From Streptomyces sp. NBC_00239 (GTDB taxonomy: Bacteria > Actinomycetota > Actinomycetes > Streptomycetales > Streptomycetaceae): a DNA stretch of 64,000 nucleotides. A program made the position numbers and the translations under genes. The notes under the pieces are model-generated. The model had not been told where the DNA came from. It ran no database searches and saw only the letters and a program-made list of their open reading frames with translations. The stretch lies in the NCBI RefSeq assembly GCF_036194065.1, contig NZ_CP108095.1, forward strand, positions 4,588,001 to 4,652,000, read 5' to 3'. Shown piece after piece: positions 15,183 through 27,641 of the stretch. Every line of letters starts with the position of its first letter. Position 1 is the first letter of the stretch.

Positions 15183-16511
15183 TTGAGTACGGGAACCGGA
15201 GCAGACTCCGCACCCGGACCGTCCATATCCGCCAAGACCACCATGTTCAGCTCGCTGAGGATCCGGAACTACCGGCTCTTCGCGACCGGACAGGTCGTCT
15301 CCAACACCGGTACCTGGATGCAGCGGATCGCCCAGGACTGGCTCGTCCTCTCGCTGACCGGGTCCGCCTCGGCGGTCGGCATCACGATCGCCCTGCAGTT
15401 CCTGCCGATGCTGCTGTTCGGCCTCTACGGAGGCGTACTCGCCGACCGGCTGCCCAAGCGGCCGCTGCTGATCGCCACCCAGTCCGCGATGGGACTCACC
15501 GGCCTCGCGCTGGCCGTGCTCACCCTCACCGGGCAGGTGCAGGTCTGGCACGTCTACCTGATCGCCTTCCTCGCCGGACTCGTGACGGTCGTGGACAACC
15601 CGGCCCGCCAGGCCTTCGTCCACGAGATGGTCGGCCCCGGACAGCTCGCCAACGCGGTCTCCCTGAACTCCGCGAACTTCCAGTCCGCCCGGCTGGTCGG
15701 ACCGGCCGTCGCCGGCGTCCTCATCGCCGCCGTCGGCAGCGGCTACGCCTTCCTCTTCAACGGGCTGTCCTTCGTCGCACCCATCGCCGGCCTGCTGATG
15801 ATGCGCACGGCGGAGCTGCACCCCGTCGAGCAGGTGGCCCGCGCCAAGGGCCAGCTGCGCGAAGGCCTGCAGTACGTGTCGCGGCACCCGGAGCTGATCT
15901 GGCCGATCGTCCTCATCGGATTCATCGGCACCTTCGGCTTCAACTTCCCGGTGTGGCTGTCCGCCTTCTCCGACGACGTCTTCCACAGCGGCGCCGGCAC
16001 GTACGGGCTGCTCAACAGCCTGCTCGCGGCGGGCTCACTGGCCGGCGCGCTGCTCGCCGCCCGGCGCGGGGTCGGCCGGCTGCGGCTGCTGGTCGCGGCC
16101 GCCGTCGCCTTCGGCGTGCTGGTGACGCTCACGCCGTTCGCCCCGAGCTTCTGGCTGTTCGCGCTGCTGCTCGTCCCGATCGGCATGTTCGGACTCACCG
16201 TGAACGTCACGGCGAACTCCAGCGTGCAGATGGCCACCGACCCCGAGATGCGGGGCCGCGTGATGTCGCTGTTCATGATGGTCTTCGCGGGCGGCACCCC
16301 GCTCGGCGCGCCGCTGATCGGCTGGGTCACGGACACGTACGGGGCCCGCGTCGGCATGGCCGCCGGCGGCGCGACGTCGCTGCTCGCGGCCGTCGCCGTC
16401 GGCCTGGTGCTGTCCCGGGTGGGCGGCCTGCGGCTGCGCGTCGACCTGCGCCGGGGGCACCCGCACGTGGCCCTGGTGCCGCGCCGCCGGGAACTCGTCA
16501 CCGCGGCCTGA
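15183..16511 (+). CDS. MFS exporter, EntS-like (MFS_3 type)
   Basis: A 442-residue major facilitator protein with 12 hydrophobic segments. It opens with SLRIRNYRLFATGQVVSNTGTWMQRIAQDWLVL, the typical N-terminus of the MFS_3 branch that includes the enterobactin exporter EntS and macrolide exporters. Motif A appears as GGVLADRLPKRP, and DNPARQAFVHEMV follows helix 4. The second half ends with MRGRVMSLFMMVFAGGTPLG. The TTG start is set by a strong AGGAGG 10 bases upstream; no later start gives a full first helix. Substrate cannot be told from sequence; drug or siderophore-like export is an inference from family and from the MarR partner. The stop codon lies in a 20-bp direct repeat (16501-16520 and 16525-16544). 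Confidence 0.87.
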   Translation: MSTGTGADSAPGPSISAKTTMFSSLRIRNYRLFATGQVVSNTGTWMQRIAQDWLVLSLTGSASAVGITIALQFLPMLLFGLYGGVLADRLPKRPLLIATQSAMGLTGLALAVLTLTGQVQVWHVYLIAFLAGLVTVVDNPARQAFVHEMVGPGQLANAVSLNSANFQSARLVGPAVAGVLIAAVGSGYAFLFNGLSFVAPIAGLLMMRTAELHPVEQVARAKGQLREGLQYVSRHPELIWPIVLIGFIGTFGFNFPVWLSAFSDDVFHSGAGTYGLLNSLLAAGSLAGALLAARRGVGRLRLLVAAAVAFGVLVTLTPFAPSFWLFALLLVPIGMFGLTVNVTANSSVQMATDPEMRGRVMSLFMMVFAGGTPLGAPLIGWVTDTYGARVGMAAGGATSLLAAVAVGLVLSRVGGLRLRVDLRRGHPHVALVPRRRELVTAA

Positions 16512-16684
16512 CCCGCGGCCCGTTCCGCGGCCTGACCCGCGGCCGGCGGGCCGGCCGGAGCGTGCCGGGACGGGGTCCGCCCCGTCCCGGCCGCGTTTCG
16601 GCCGCGGTTCGGCCCGGCCGTGTCCCGGCCGGGCCCCGGCCCGGGGCGCACGCCCGCGGGGCGGTACGCCCTACCCTCGGCTCC

Positions 16685-17239
16685 ATGAGACTGTTCGCCG
16701 CCGTTCTGCCACCCCCGGCCGCCGTCGCCGAACTGCGGGCCGCCGTCGGGGGCCTGCCCGCCGACGACCGGCTGCGGTGGACCGCCGAAGAGGGCTGGCA
16801 CTTCACCCTCGCCTTCATGGGCGAGGTGGAAGAGCACCTGCTGGAGGAGCTGCACGCGCGCCTGGCCCGCGCCGCCCACCGCACCGAATCCTTCCCGCTG
16901 CGCCTGCACGGCTCCGGCCACTTCGGCGACCGCGCCCTGTGGGTGGGCGCGGCCGGCGGCCTCGACCGGATGCGGCTGCTCGCCGAGCGCGCCGACGCCG
17001 CGGCCCGGCGGGCCGGGATCCCGATGGAGCAGCACCGCCGGTACGTCCCGCACCTCACCGTGGCCCGCAGCCGCGGCGAGATCTCGCTCACCCCGTACAC
17101 GGAGGCGCTCGCCGCCTTCGAGGGCACGTCGTGGCAGGTCGGCGAGGTGTGCCTGGTCCGCAGCCGCCTCCCGGTGTCCGGCGTGCCCGGCGAGCAGCCC
17201 CGTTACGAGGTGGTGGGGGCCTGGCCGCTGGCCGGATGA
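16685..17239 (+). CDS. thpR: RNA 2',3'-cyclic phosphodiesterase
   Basis: A 184-residue 2H phosphoesterase of the LigT/ThpR family, which hydrolyses 2',3'-cyclic phosphate ends on RNA to 2'-phosphomonoesters. Two HxT motifs are present: HFTLAFMG near residue 40 and PHLTVAR near residue 126, spaced as in the family. The protein begins MRLFAAVLPP as most homologues do. The ATG at 16685 follows a GC-rich leader with no obvious ribosome binding site. Its stop overlaps (ATGA) an in-frame start of the next small gene. Confidence 0.88.
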   Translation: MRLFAAVLPPPAAVAELRAAVGGLPADDRLRWTAEEGWHFTLAFMGEVEEHLLEELHARLARAAHRTESFPLRLHGSGHFGDRALWVGAAGGLDRMRLLAERADAAARRAGIPMEQHRRYVPHLTVARSRGEISLTPYTEALAAFEGTSWQVGEVCLVRSRLPVSGVPGEQPRYEVVGAWPLAG

Positions 17240-17355
17240 GCCGCCGGGTTCGTTACGCTCGACGCGTGGATCCGAAGACCAGAAACCGTGTGATGGCCGG
17301 TGTGCTCGTACTGATGTTCGTCGTCGTGGCCGTGGCGGCCGCCGTCGGGCAGTAG
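17236..17355 (+). CDS. Small single-span membrane protein
   Basis: A 39-codon frame (MSRRVRYARRVDPKTRNRV...) whose ATGA overlaps the thpR stop. It encodes a basic N-terminus and one membrane helix (VMAGVLVLMFVVVAVAAAVG). A GTG at 17266 would give a 29-residue version starting VDPKTRNR, and a TACGCT -10-like hexamer six bases before that GTG suggests leaderless translation; I cannot decide between them. Orientation inside-to-outside is predicted by the positive N-terminus. Function unknown. Confidence 0.6.
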   Translation: MSRRVRYARRVDPKTRNRVMAGVLVLMFVVVAVAAAVGQ

Positions 17356-17448
17356 CCCGTCAGGCGGCCGCCACCGCCATCGCCCGCGCCCGCTGCCGGG
17401 CACCCGCCCGCTGCCGGACGCCTTCGTACTGCCGGGGCCGCGCGCCCG

Positions 17449-18438
17449 CTACCAGGCGAAGGCCTCCGGGGAGGGGCCCGGGCCCGGGAAGATCTCGTCG
17501 AGCGCGGTCAGCACCTCGTCGTCCAGTTCCAGCTCGACCGCCCGCAGCGCGGACGCGAGCTGCTCCGGCGTACGCGGACCCACGATCGGCCCGGTCACGC
17601 CCGGCCGGCTGAGCAGCCAGGCCAGCGCCACGTCGCCCGGCTCCAGGCCCTTCTTCTCGCACAGGTCCTCGTACGCCTGCACCTGGGTGCGTACGGCCGT
17701 GTTGGCGAGGGCCTCCGCCGAGCGGCCCGAGGCGCGCCGGCCGCCCTCGACCTCCTTCTTGATCACGCCGCCGAGGAGTCCGCCGTGCAGCGGGGACCAG
17801 GGGATGACCCCGAGGCCGTACTCCTGGGCGGCCGGGATGACCTCCATCTCGGCGCGCCGCTCGGCGAGGTTGTAGAGGCACTGCTCGCTGACGAGGCCGA
17901 CCGCGCCGCGGCGGGCCGCTGCCTCGTTCGCCTGGGCGATCTTGTATCCCGGGAAGTTGGACGAGCCGGCGTAGAGGATCTTGCCCTGCCGGATCAGGAC
18001 GTCGACGGCCTGCCAGATCTCGTCGACGGGCGTCAGACGGTCGATGTGGTGGAACTGGTACACGTCGATGTAGTCGGTCTGGAGGCGGGTGAGGCTCGCC
18101 TCCACGGCCCGGCGGATGTTGAGCGCCGAGAGCCGGTCGTGGTTGGGCCACGGGTCGCCGTCGCCGGCCATGTTCCCGAACACCTTGGTCGCCAGTACGG
18201 TCTTGTCGCGGCGGCCGCCGCCCTGGGCGAACCAGGTCCCGATGATCTGCTCGGTGCGGCCCTTGTTCTCGCCCCACCCGTAGACGTTGGCCGTGTCGGT
18301 GAAGTTGATGCCCGCGTCGAGCGCGGCGTCCATGATCGAGTGGCTGGTCGGTTCGTCCGTCTGCGGACCGAAGTTCATCGTGCCGAGCACGATGCGGCTG
18401 ACCTTGAGCCCGGTGCGTCCCAGCTGTGTGTACTCCAT
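17449..18438 (-). CDS. Aldo/keto reductase
   Basis: A 329-residue NADP(H)-dependent oxidoreductase with the (beta/alpha)8 barrel of the AKR superfamily. The catalytic tetrad is visible: Asp and Tyr in FTDTANVYG, Lys in LATKVFG, and His in QFHHIDR. NADP contacts are in GSSNFPGYKI and PIVGPRTPEQL near the C-terminus. It starts MEYTQLGRTGLKVSR, the standard AKR N-terminus, so the upstream in-frame codons, which run through a 12-bp tandem repeat (18481-18516), are not coding. Substrate unknown; sequence resembles the general stress or YghZ-like group. It stands alone. Confidence 0.88.
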   Translation of the reverse strand: MEYTQLGRTGLKVSRIVLGTMNFGPQTDEPTSHSIMDAALDAGINFTDTANVYGWGENKGRTEQIIGTWFAQGGGRRDKTVLATKVFGNMAGDGDPWPNHDRLSALNIRRAVEASLTRLQTDYIDVYQFHHIDRLTPVDEIWQAVDVLIRQGKILYAGSSNFPGYKIAQANEAAARRGAVGLVSEQCLYNLAERRAEMEVIPAAQEYGLGVIPWSPLHGGLLGGVIKKEVEGGRRASGRSAEALANTAVRTQVQAYEDLCEKKGLEPGDVALAWLLSRPGVTGPIVGPRTPEQLASALRAVELELDDEVLTALDEIFPGPGPSPEAFAW

Positions 18439-18580
18439 GGGCCACCAGCCAACTGCCTTGAGTCCACTCGATGCAAGGGCCCGTACCGCCATCCGTACCG
18501 CCATCCGTACCGCCGTGGTACGGGCTGCCCGTACGACGGCAGGGGTAGGGGAGGCCCCGTACCCCGTGGGTACGTCAGGG

Positions 18581-19267
18581 TCAGCGCGCCGGGTCGTACG
18601 GGGTGCCGAGGTCCCAGGCCTGGTGGAGGACCGCGGCGAACTCGCCCGCGATGCGGTGCTCGCCCGAGGCGTTGGGATGGGTGCCGTCGTACGTGTCGTG
18701 GTGGATGTCGTAGTCCTGCGGGCGGGCGGCCAGCAGCAGCGGCGAGGCCGGCTCCGACAGGTCGGCGACCGCTTTGGCCAGCAGCTCGTTGAAGCGCGCG
18801 CACTGCGCGGCGAACGGGGAGTCGGACTCGGCGCGGACGTTCGGGATCACCGGGAGCATGACCATCCGGATGTTCGGGCGGACCGCGCGGGCCTCGGCGA
18901 CGAAGCGGCGGGCGTTGGCCGCGGTCGCGTCGGCGTCGGTGTAGAAGCCCAGGTCGATCAGGCCCAGCGAGATCAGCAGCACGTCCGGCTTGTGGGCGCG
19001 TACGGTCTCGCCGATCAGCGGGGCCATGTGCTGCCAGCCCTCGCCCCAGCCGGCCAGGTGGCGGCGGGCGTTCTCGGGGAAGCCGGGGTCGGCGTACTCG
19101 TGGGAGACGGGCGCGTCGGCGAACGTGTCGTACACCTCGGTGCGCGGACCGACGATCTTGTACGGGCCGCCGAAGGACGCGTTGAGGTGCTGCCACATGC
19201 GGTAGCGCCAGGTGTAGTCGCCGGCGCGCCCGATGGTCATGGAGTCTCCGACGAACATGAAACGCAT
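18581..19267 (-). CDS. SGNH/GDSL-family hydrolase
   Basis: A 228-residue hydrolase starting MRFMFVGDSMTIG. Block I is GDSMTIG with the nucleophile Ser; the C-terminal catalytic pair is DGTHPNASG (Asp and His). The usual GxND of block III reads SLGLIDLGF, so the oxyanion-hole Asn is replaced; this is an oddity of the copy. No signal peptide is evident, so it may act in the cytoplasm. Natural substrate could be an ester, acetylated sugar or lipid. An open frame extends far upstream through the 33-bp tandem repeats, but that would add low-complexity Ala/Pro/Arg sequence and I reject it. The gene is divergent from the secreted beta-propeller gene. Confidence 0.82.
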   Translation of the reverse strand: MRFMFVGDSMTIGRAGDYTWRYRMWQHLNASFGGPYKIVGPRTEVYDTFADAPVSHEYADPGFPENARRHLAGWGEGWQHMAPLIGETVRAHKPDVLLISLGLIDLGFYTDADATAANARRFVAEARAVRPNIRMVMLPVIPNVRAESDSPFAAQCARFNELLAKAVADLSEPASPLLLAARPQDYDIHHDTYDGTHPNASGEHRIAGEFAAVLHQAWDLGTPYDPAR

Positions 19268-19427
19268 CCGGTCATCATCCTGGAATCGGCCCGGGCCCAC
19301 GGCCGCCCGATGCTGTGAGCCTGGCCACGCGGGGCGCGTTCGGCGGGGCCGGGCCTGCCGGTCCAGCTCGCGGGTGCGGCCCGTACGGCGGCGGGGCGGG
19401 CCAGCCGGTCCCGGCGGGTGGGGCCGT

Positions 19428-19559
19428 ACGGCGGCGGCCCGGGCCGTGGGTGGGGCGCGTGCGGCGGCGGCCCGGGCCGTGGGTGGGGCGCGTGCGGCGG
19501 CGGCCCGGGCCGTGGGTGGGGCGCGTGCGGCGGCGGCCCGGGCCGTGGGTGGGGCGCGT
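19428..19559. repeat. 33-bp tandem repeat in a divergent intergenic region
   Basis: Four tandem copies of a 33-bp unit (19428-19460 with one mismatch, then 19461-19493, 19494-19526, 19527-19559 identical), each containing GGCCCGGGCC and GTGGGTGGGGCG. The 337-base gap 19268-19604 separates the divergent SGNH hydrolase and propeller genes, so the array sits within or beside both promoters. Identity of the copies implies recent expansion, and copy number probably varies between strains. The gap otherwise shows only GC-rich sequence. Confidence 0.88.
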
Positions 19560-19604
19560 GCGGCGGCCGGTTGCGCCGGTCGGCGGGATGGCACGCTTGG
19601 GGGC

Positions 19605-20654
19605 ATGCGTCCTGTCCTGCGTGCCGCCGCTGCCGCTGCCGCCGCCGTCGCCGTCGCCGTGACCGCCCTGCTCCCGGCGGCCGCCACCGCCGCCACGGCC
19701 GCGGAGTCGCCGGGGGCCTCCACCTTCACCATCGAGGACCCGCGGATCAAGGAGTCCAGCGGACTCGTGGCCAGCCGCAAGCACCCCGGCGTCTACTGGA
19801 CGCACAACGACAGCGACGACGGGCCGTACCTGTACGGGGTGGACTCGGCGACCGGCCGGACGGTGGCCCGGGTGGCCATGACCGGGGTCGGCAGCCCCCG
19901 CGACATCGAGGCGATCTCGCTGGGCCCGGACGGCCGGCTGTACGTCGGCGACATCGGCGACAACCGGGACGGCAGCTGGGACCACGTCTGGATCTACCGG
20001 CTGCCGGAGCCCGACCGGTTGGGCGACTCCACGGTCAAGGCCACCCAGTTCACCGTCCGTTACGCCGACGGCCCGCGCAACGCCGAGGCCCTGATGGTGC
20101 ATCCGGTGACCGGCCGGGTCTACATCGCGAGCAAGAACGAGGACAAGGGCGGGCTGTACGAGGGCCCGGCCCGGCTCGACGCCGGCGGGCCGAACGTGTT
20201 CCGCCGGGTGGGCGACCTGCCGTGGGTCACGGACGCCGCCTTCTCGCCGGACGGCACGCGGCTGGCGGTGCGCGGCTATTTCTTCGCCGAGACGTACGCC
20301 TGGCGGGCCGGGCGCACGGCCGGGGAGGGACAGCGCGTGTCGGCCCCGTTCCAGATGCAGGCCGAGTCGGTGGCGTACGCGCCCGACGGCTCGGCGCTGA
20401 TGTTCGGCTCGGAGGGGGCGGGCAGCCGGGTGGTGGCGGTGCCGGTGGAGGAGTCCGCCGGGTCCGGGGGTGCCGGTACGGGCACGGGCTCGGCCGAGGG
20501 CGCCGGGAAGGGGTCGGGGAAGCCGGGCGGTTCGCAGGCGGCGGACCCGGCCGGGGCGGACGAGGGCGGCAGCCTCACGGTCGGCGCGGTGGCGCTGCTG
20601 GTGGCGACGGCGCTGGTGCTCGGCCTGAAGCGGCTCGTACGCCGAGGCGGGTGA
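19605..20654 (+). CDS. Secreted, membrane-anchored beta-propeller-like protein
   Basis: A 349-residue exported protein. Residues 1-32 are a signal peptide (MRPVLRAAAAAA..., Ala-rich core, cleavage near ATAAESPG). The body has propeller-like strands: IKESSGLVASRKHPGVYWTHNDSDDG, DIEAISLGPDGRLYVGDIGDNRD, NAEALMVHPVTGRVYIASKN and VTDAAFSPDGTRLAVRGY. A Gly/Ser-rich linker (about 280-320) leads to a C-terminal membrane helix (LTVGAVALLVATALVLGL) and a basic tail (KRLVRRGG), so it probably ends anchored at the cell surface. Function unknown; SdiA-regulated or esterase-like propellers are similar in strand pattern. Single gene. Confidence 0.78.
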   Translation: MRPVLRAAAAAAAAVAVAVTALLPAAATAATAAESPGASTFTIEDPRIKESSGLVASRKHPGVYWTHNDSDDGPYLYGVDSATGRTVARVAMTGVGSPRDIEAISLGPDGRLYVGDIGDNRDGSWDHVWIYRLPEPDRLGDSTVKATQFTVRYADGPRNAEALMVHPVTGRVYIASKNEDKGGLYEGPARLDAGGPNVFRRVGDLPWVTDAAFSPDGTRLAVRGYFFAETYAWRAGRTAGEGQRVSAPFQMQAESVAYAPDGSALMFGSEGAGSRVVAVPVEESAGSGGAGTGTGSAEGAGKGSGKPGGSQAADPAGADEGGSLTVGAVALLVATALVLGLKRLVRRGG

Positions 20655-20830
20655 CGGGGACTCACGGGTGCAGTAGCGGGGCCGGGCTCCGGTTGCGAGT
20701 TGCTGACGGGTGCTCAGTAGTGGGTGGGGTAGTCCCGTCCCCTTCCACGTCCGCATCCGCATCCAGCTCCGCGTCCGGATCCCCGTCCGGACGCATGCGC
20801 GGATGCATGTCCCCGGAACAGGAGAAGCAG

Positions 20831-21625
20831 TTGCGTCCCACAACGCGCTTCGTCGTCCCCGTCGCCCTCTCCCTCACCCTTCTCGGCGTGTCGCCCGGCC
20901 TGGCCGGCGCGGCGACCGCACTCCAACGGCCCGCCGTGACCGCCTCGGTGCCGGTGCCGGGCGCCGACGCCCTGCTGGCGCAGGTCAAGACGCTCGGCGA
21001 CATCGGAGCGGTGCTCAAGCCGGTCACCGACCTGGTCAACGCGGTCCTCAAGGCGGAGGACGGCAAGCTGCCGCAGGCGGAACTCGACAAGCACCTCGCG
21101 GCGATCACCGCGGCCCTGGACGGCCTGAAGGCGGGCCTCCCGAAGCCGCCGGTGGACCTGCCCAAGCCGCCGGTCGACCTCCCGGTCGAGGCACCGAAGC
21201 TTCCGGTCGAGGCCCCCAAGCTCCCCGTCGAGGCGCCGAAGCTGCCGGTCGAGGCCCCCAAGCTCCCCGTCGACGCACCCAAGCTCCCGGTGGAGGCCCC
21301 CAAGCTGCCGGTGGCCGCGCAGGCCGCCCCCGCCTCGGGGCCCGCCAAGGCCGCCGCTCCGCTGGACCTGATCACCGGCGCGGTGGACAACCTGAAGAAG
21401 GCGGTGGACGGCCTCGTCAAGGCGGCCGGTCCGTGTGGCTGCGCCTCCGACGCCGGGGGCAAGGCCACCGACGTGGTGACCGGCCTGGTCAACCTGGTCG
21501 TGGCGCTGGTGCTCGGCGCCGGGCTGCCCGTACCGAACCTGCCGGGGCTCCCGGAGCTCCCGAAGCTGCCCGTGGACGGCGTGCCGCCGCTCCCCGTCCC
21601 GGTGCCGCCGCTGCCGGTCGCATGA
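20831..21625 (+). CDS. Secreted repeat protein with Lys-Pro heptads
   Basis: A 264-residue exported protein. A signal peptide (LRPTTRFVVPVALSLTLLG..., cleavage after GLAGAA) is followed by a helical part (DALLAQVKTLGDIGAVLKPVTDLVNAV), then about eight heptads of the type APKLPVE (residues about 110-160), a second helical part with one close cysteine pair (GPCGCAS), and a Leu/Pro/Val-rich C-terminus (LPGLPELPKLPV). The TTG start is set by AGGAG six bases upstream. The heptads suggest an extended wall-spanning stalk; this is inference. No sortase signal is present. Coding repeats are also DNA repeats of 21 bp, so length may vary. Confidence 0.7.
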   Translation: MRPTTRFVVPVALSLTLLGVSPGLAGAATALQRPAVTASVPVPGADALLAQVKTLGDIGAVLKPVTDLVNAVLKAEDGKLPQAELDKHLAAITAALDGLKAGLPKPPVDLPKPPVDLPVEAPKLPVEAPKLPVEAPKLPVEAPKLPVDAPKLPVEAPKLPVAAQAAPASGPAKAAAPLDLITGAVDNLKKAVDGLVKAAGPCGCASDAGGKATDVVTGLVNLVVALVLGAGLPVPNLPGLPELPKLPVDGVPPLPVPVPPLPVA

Positions 21626-21636
21626 GCGGCTCGGGA

Positions 21637-21744
21637 GCGATAGCAGCCGCGGGTGCGATAGCCGCCGCGGGTGCGCCGGCCGTACCCGGCGAGACGGTCG
21701 TACCCTGCGAGACGGTCGTGCACGGCGAGACGGTCGTGCACGGC
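21637..21744. repeat. Two short tandem repeats after the secreted repeat protein
   Basis: Two 18-bp copies (21637-21654, 21655-21672; GCGATAGC then GCCGCGGGT) and three 18-bp copies (21691-21708, 21709-21726, 21727-21744; each with GAGACGGTCGT) fill the space between the stop codon and the terminator hairpin. No gene is evident here. Confidence 0.75.
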
Positions 21745-21751
21745 CGAACGG

Positions 21752-21792
21752 CCGAGGGCCCCCGGTGACGTGGTGTCACCGGGGGCCCTCGG
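21752..21792. terminator. Strong bidirectional terminator
   Basis: A perfect 18-bp stem (21752-21769 with 21775-21792) with a 5-base loop lies between the convergent secreted-protein and serC genes. No U-tract is present. Confidence 0.85.
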
Positions 21793-21829
21793 TCTGGTAC
21801 TCGGCGGGGCTACTCGGACGCGCGTGCGG

Positions 21830-26340
<4,511 letters not shown>

Positions 26341-26596
26341 CCGGAGCGGCGGGGGCGCGGTGCACGCCGACCGGCTCGACGCGCCCGCCTGGCCCGCCCG
26401 GCCCGTCCGGTCTGGCTCGCCCGCGAATGCGGCCGTCGCCCGGCTCGCCCGCCCGCCCCGCCCGCCCCGCCCGGCACGTTCGCCGGGCCGAGGGCTGTCG
26501 GCGGGCATTGCGGAGGTCCGTGGCGGGGGTGCTCTTCACGTACCTGTAAGGAAAAGCACGGCAACATGCCCCTTACGGGAGCCTTAGTCTGGGGGA

Positions 26597-27547
26597 ATGA
26601 CCCGTTCCGCCTCTGTTTCCCAAGGTACCGCCGTGTCCTCCGCCGCAGCCGCCCAGCCCTCCGTCGCGCTGCCGGACCGCGGTCGAGGACCGTCCCGCCT
26701 CGGGCCGGTCGGCCTGGTGATCGCGGCCGGGATCTCGGTGCAGTTCGGGGCCGCGCTGGCGGTCATGCTGATGCCGCGCGCCGGGGCCGCGGGGGTCGTC
26801 GCGCTGCGCCTGGCCGCCGCCGCGGTGGTCCTGCTGGCGGTCTGCCGGCCGCGGGTGCGCGGGTACACGCGGGCCGACTGGGGCACGGTCGTCGCCTTCG
26901 GCATCGCCATGGCGGGCATGAACGGTCTCTTCTACCAGGCCATCGACCGGATCCCGCTCGGCCCGGCCGTCACCCTGGAGGTCCTCGGCCCGCTGGCGCT
27001 GTCCGTACTGGTCTCCCGGCGGCTGTCGAGCCTGCTGTGGGCGGGGCTGGCGCTCGTCGGCGTGGTCCTGCTGAGCGGGCACGGCGGCGGGTTCGGCGCG
27101 CTGGACCCGGTGGGCGCGGCGTGCGCGGTCGGGGCCGGTGCGATGTGGGCGGCGTACATCGTCTTCAGCGCCCGGACCGGGCGGCGGTTCCCGCAGGCGG
27201 ACGGGCTGGCGCTGGCGATGGCGGTGGCGGCGGTGCTGTGCCTGCCGCTGGGTGTTGCGCAGGCCGGGGCGGCGCTGGTCGTTCCGACCACGCTGCTGCT
27301 CGGCGTCGGGGTGGCGCTGTTGTCGTCCGTCCTGCCGTACACGCTGGAGCTGTTGGCGTTGCGGCGGCTTCCGGCGCCGGTGTTCGCGGTGCTGATGAGT
27401 CTGGAGCCGGCCATTGCGGCGCTTGCGGGGCTGCTGGTCCTGCACCAGTCCCTCTCCTGGACGGACGCCGCTGCCATAGCCCTCGTCATCACCGCCAGCA
27501 TGGGCGCCGTCCACGCCCAAACCCGCCGCTCCGTCTCGACCCCGTAA
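26597..27547 (+). CDS. EamA-family exporter (RhtA-like)
   Basis: A 316-residue drug/metabolite transporter with ten membrane helices in two EamA halves. Features: AAGISVQFGAALAVMLMPRAGAAGVVALRLAAAA, AMAGMNGLFYQAIDRIPLGPAVTLEVLGPL (first EamA repeat) and YTLELLALRRLPAPVFAVLMSLEPAIAALAG (second). This pattern is that of RhtA-like threonine/homoserine or amino acid exporters. A TAGTCT hexamer six bases before the ATG suggests a leaderless transcript. Upstream is an imperfectly symmetric site, GTAAGG (26546-26551) and CCTTAC (26571-26576), which could bind a regulator. The 250-base gap before it has no gene. Confidence 0.87.
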   Translation: MTRSASVSQGTAVSSAAAAQPSVALPDRGRGPSRLGPVGLVIAAGISVQFGAALAVMLMPRAGAAGVVALRLAAAAVVLLAVCRPRVRGYTRADWGTVVAFGIAMAGMNGLFYQAIDRIPLGPAVTLEVLGPLALSVLVSRRLSSLLWAGLALVGVVLLSGHGGGFGALDPVGAACAVGAGAMWAAYIVFSARTGRRFPQADGLALAMAVAAVLCLPLGVAQAGAALVVPTTLLLGVGVALLSSVLPYTLELLALRRLPAPVFAVLMSLEPAIAALAGLLVLHQSLSWTDAAAIALVITASMGAVHAQTRRSVSTP

Positions 27548-27618
27548 GGCCGGGGGTTGCGCCCCGGGGCATCGGCGAGGCCGGGGGTTGCGCCCCGGGG
27601 CATCGGCGAGGCTGGATG
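27548..27618. repeat. Copy of the dispersed repeat, inverted arm only
   Basis: Two tandem copies of a unit with GGGGGTTGCGCCCCGGGGCATCGGCGAGG sequence elements, corresponding to the right-hand arm of the family, follow directly after the EamA stop codon and before the end of the convergent WYL regulator gene. Confidence 0.75.
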
Positions 27619-27641
27619 TGGTCCGGCCAGGGGCCGGCCGG

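Noticed and set aside
18439..19780. Long minus-strand frame extending the SGNH hydrolase upstream through the 33-bp repeats
   Set aside because: The extension would code for ARAPPT-type low-complexity repeats and would overlap the propeller gene start on the other strand; the hydrolase fold starts at MRFMFVGDS.
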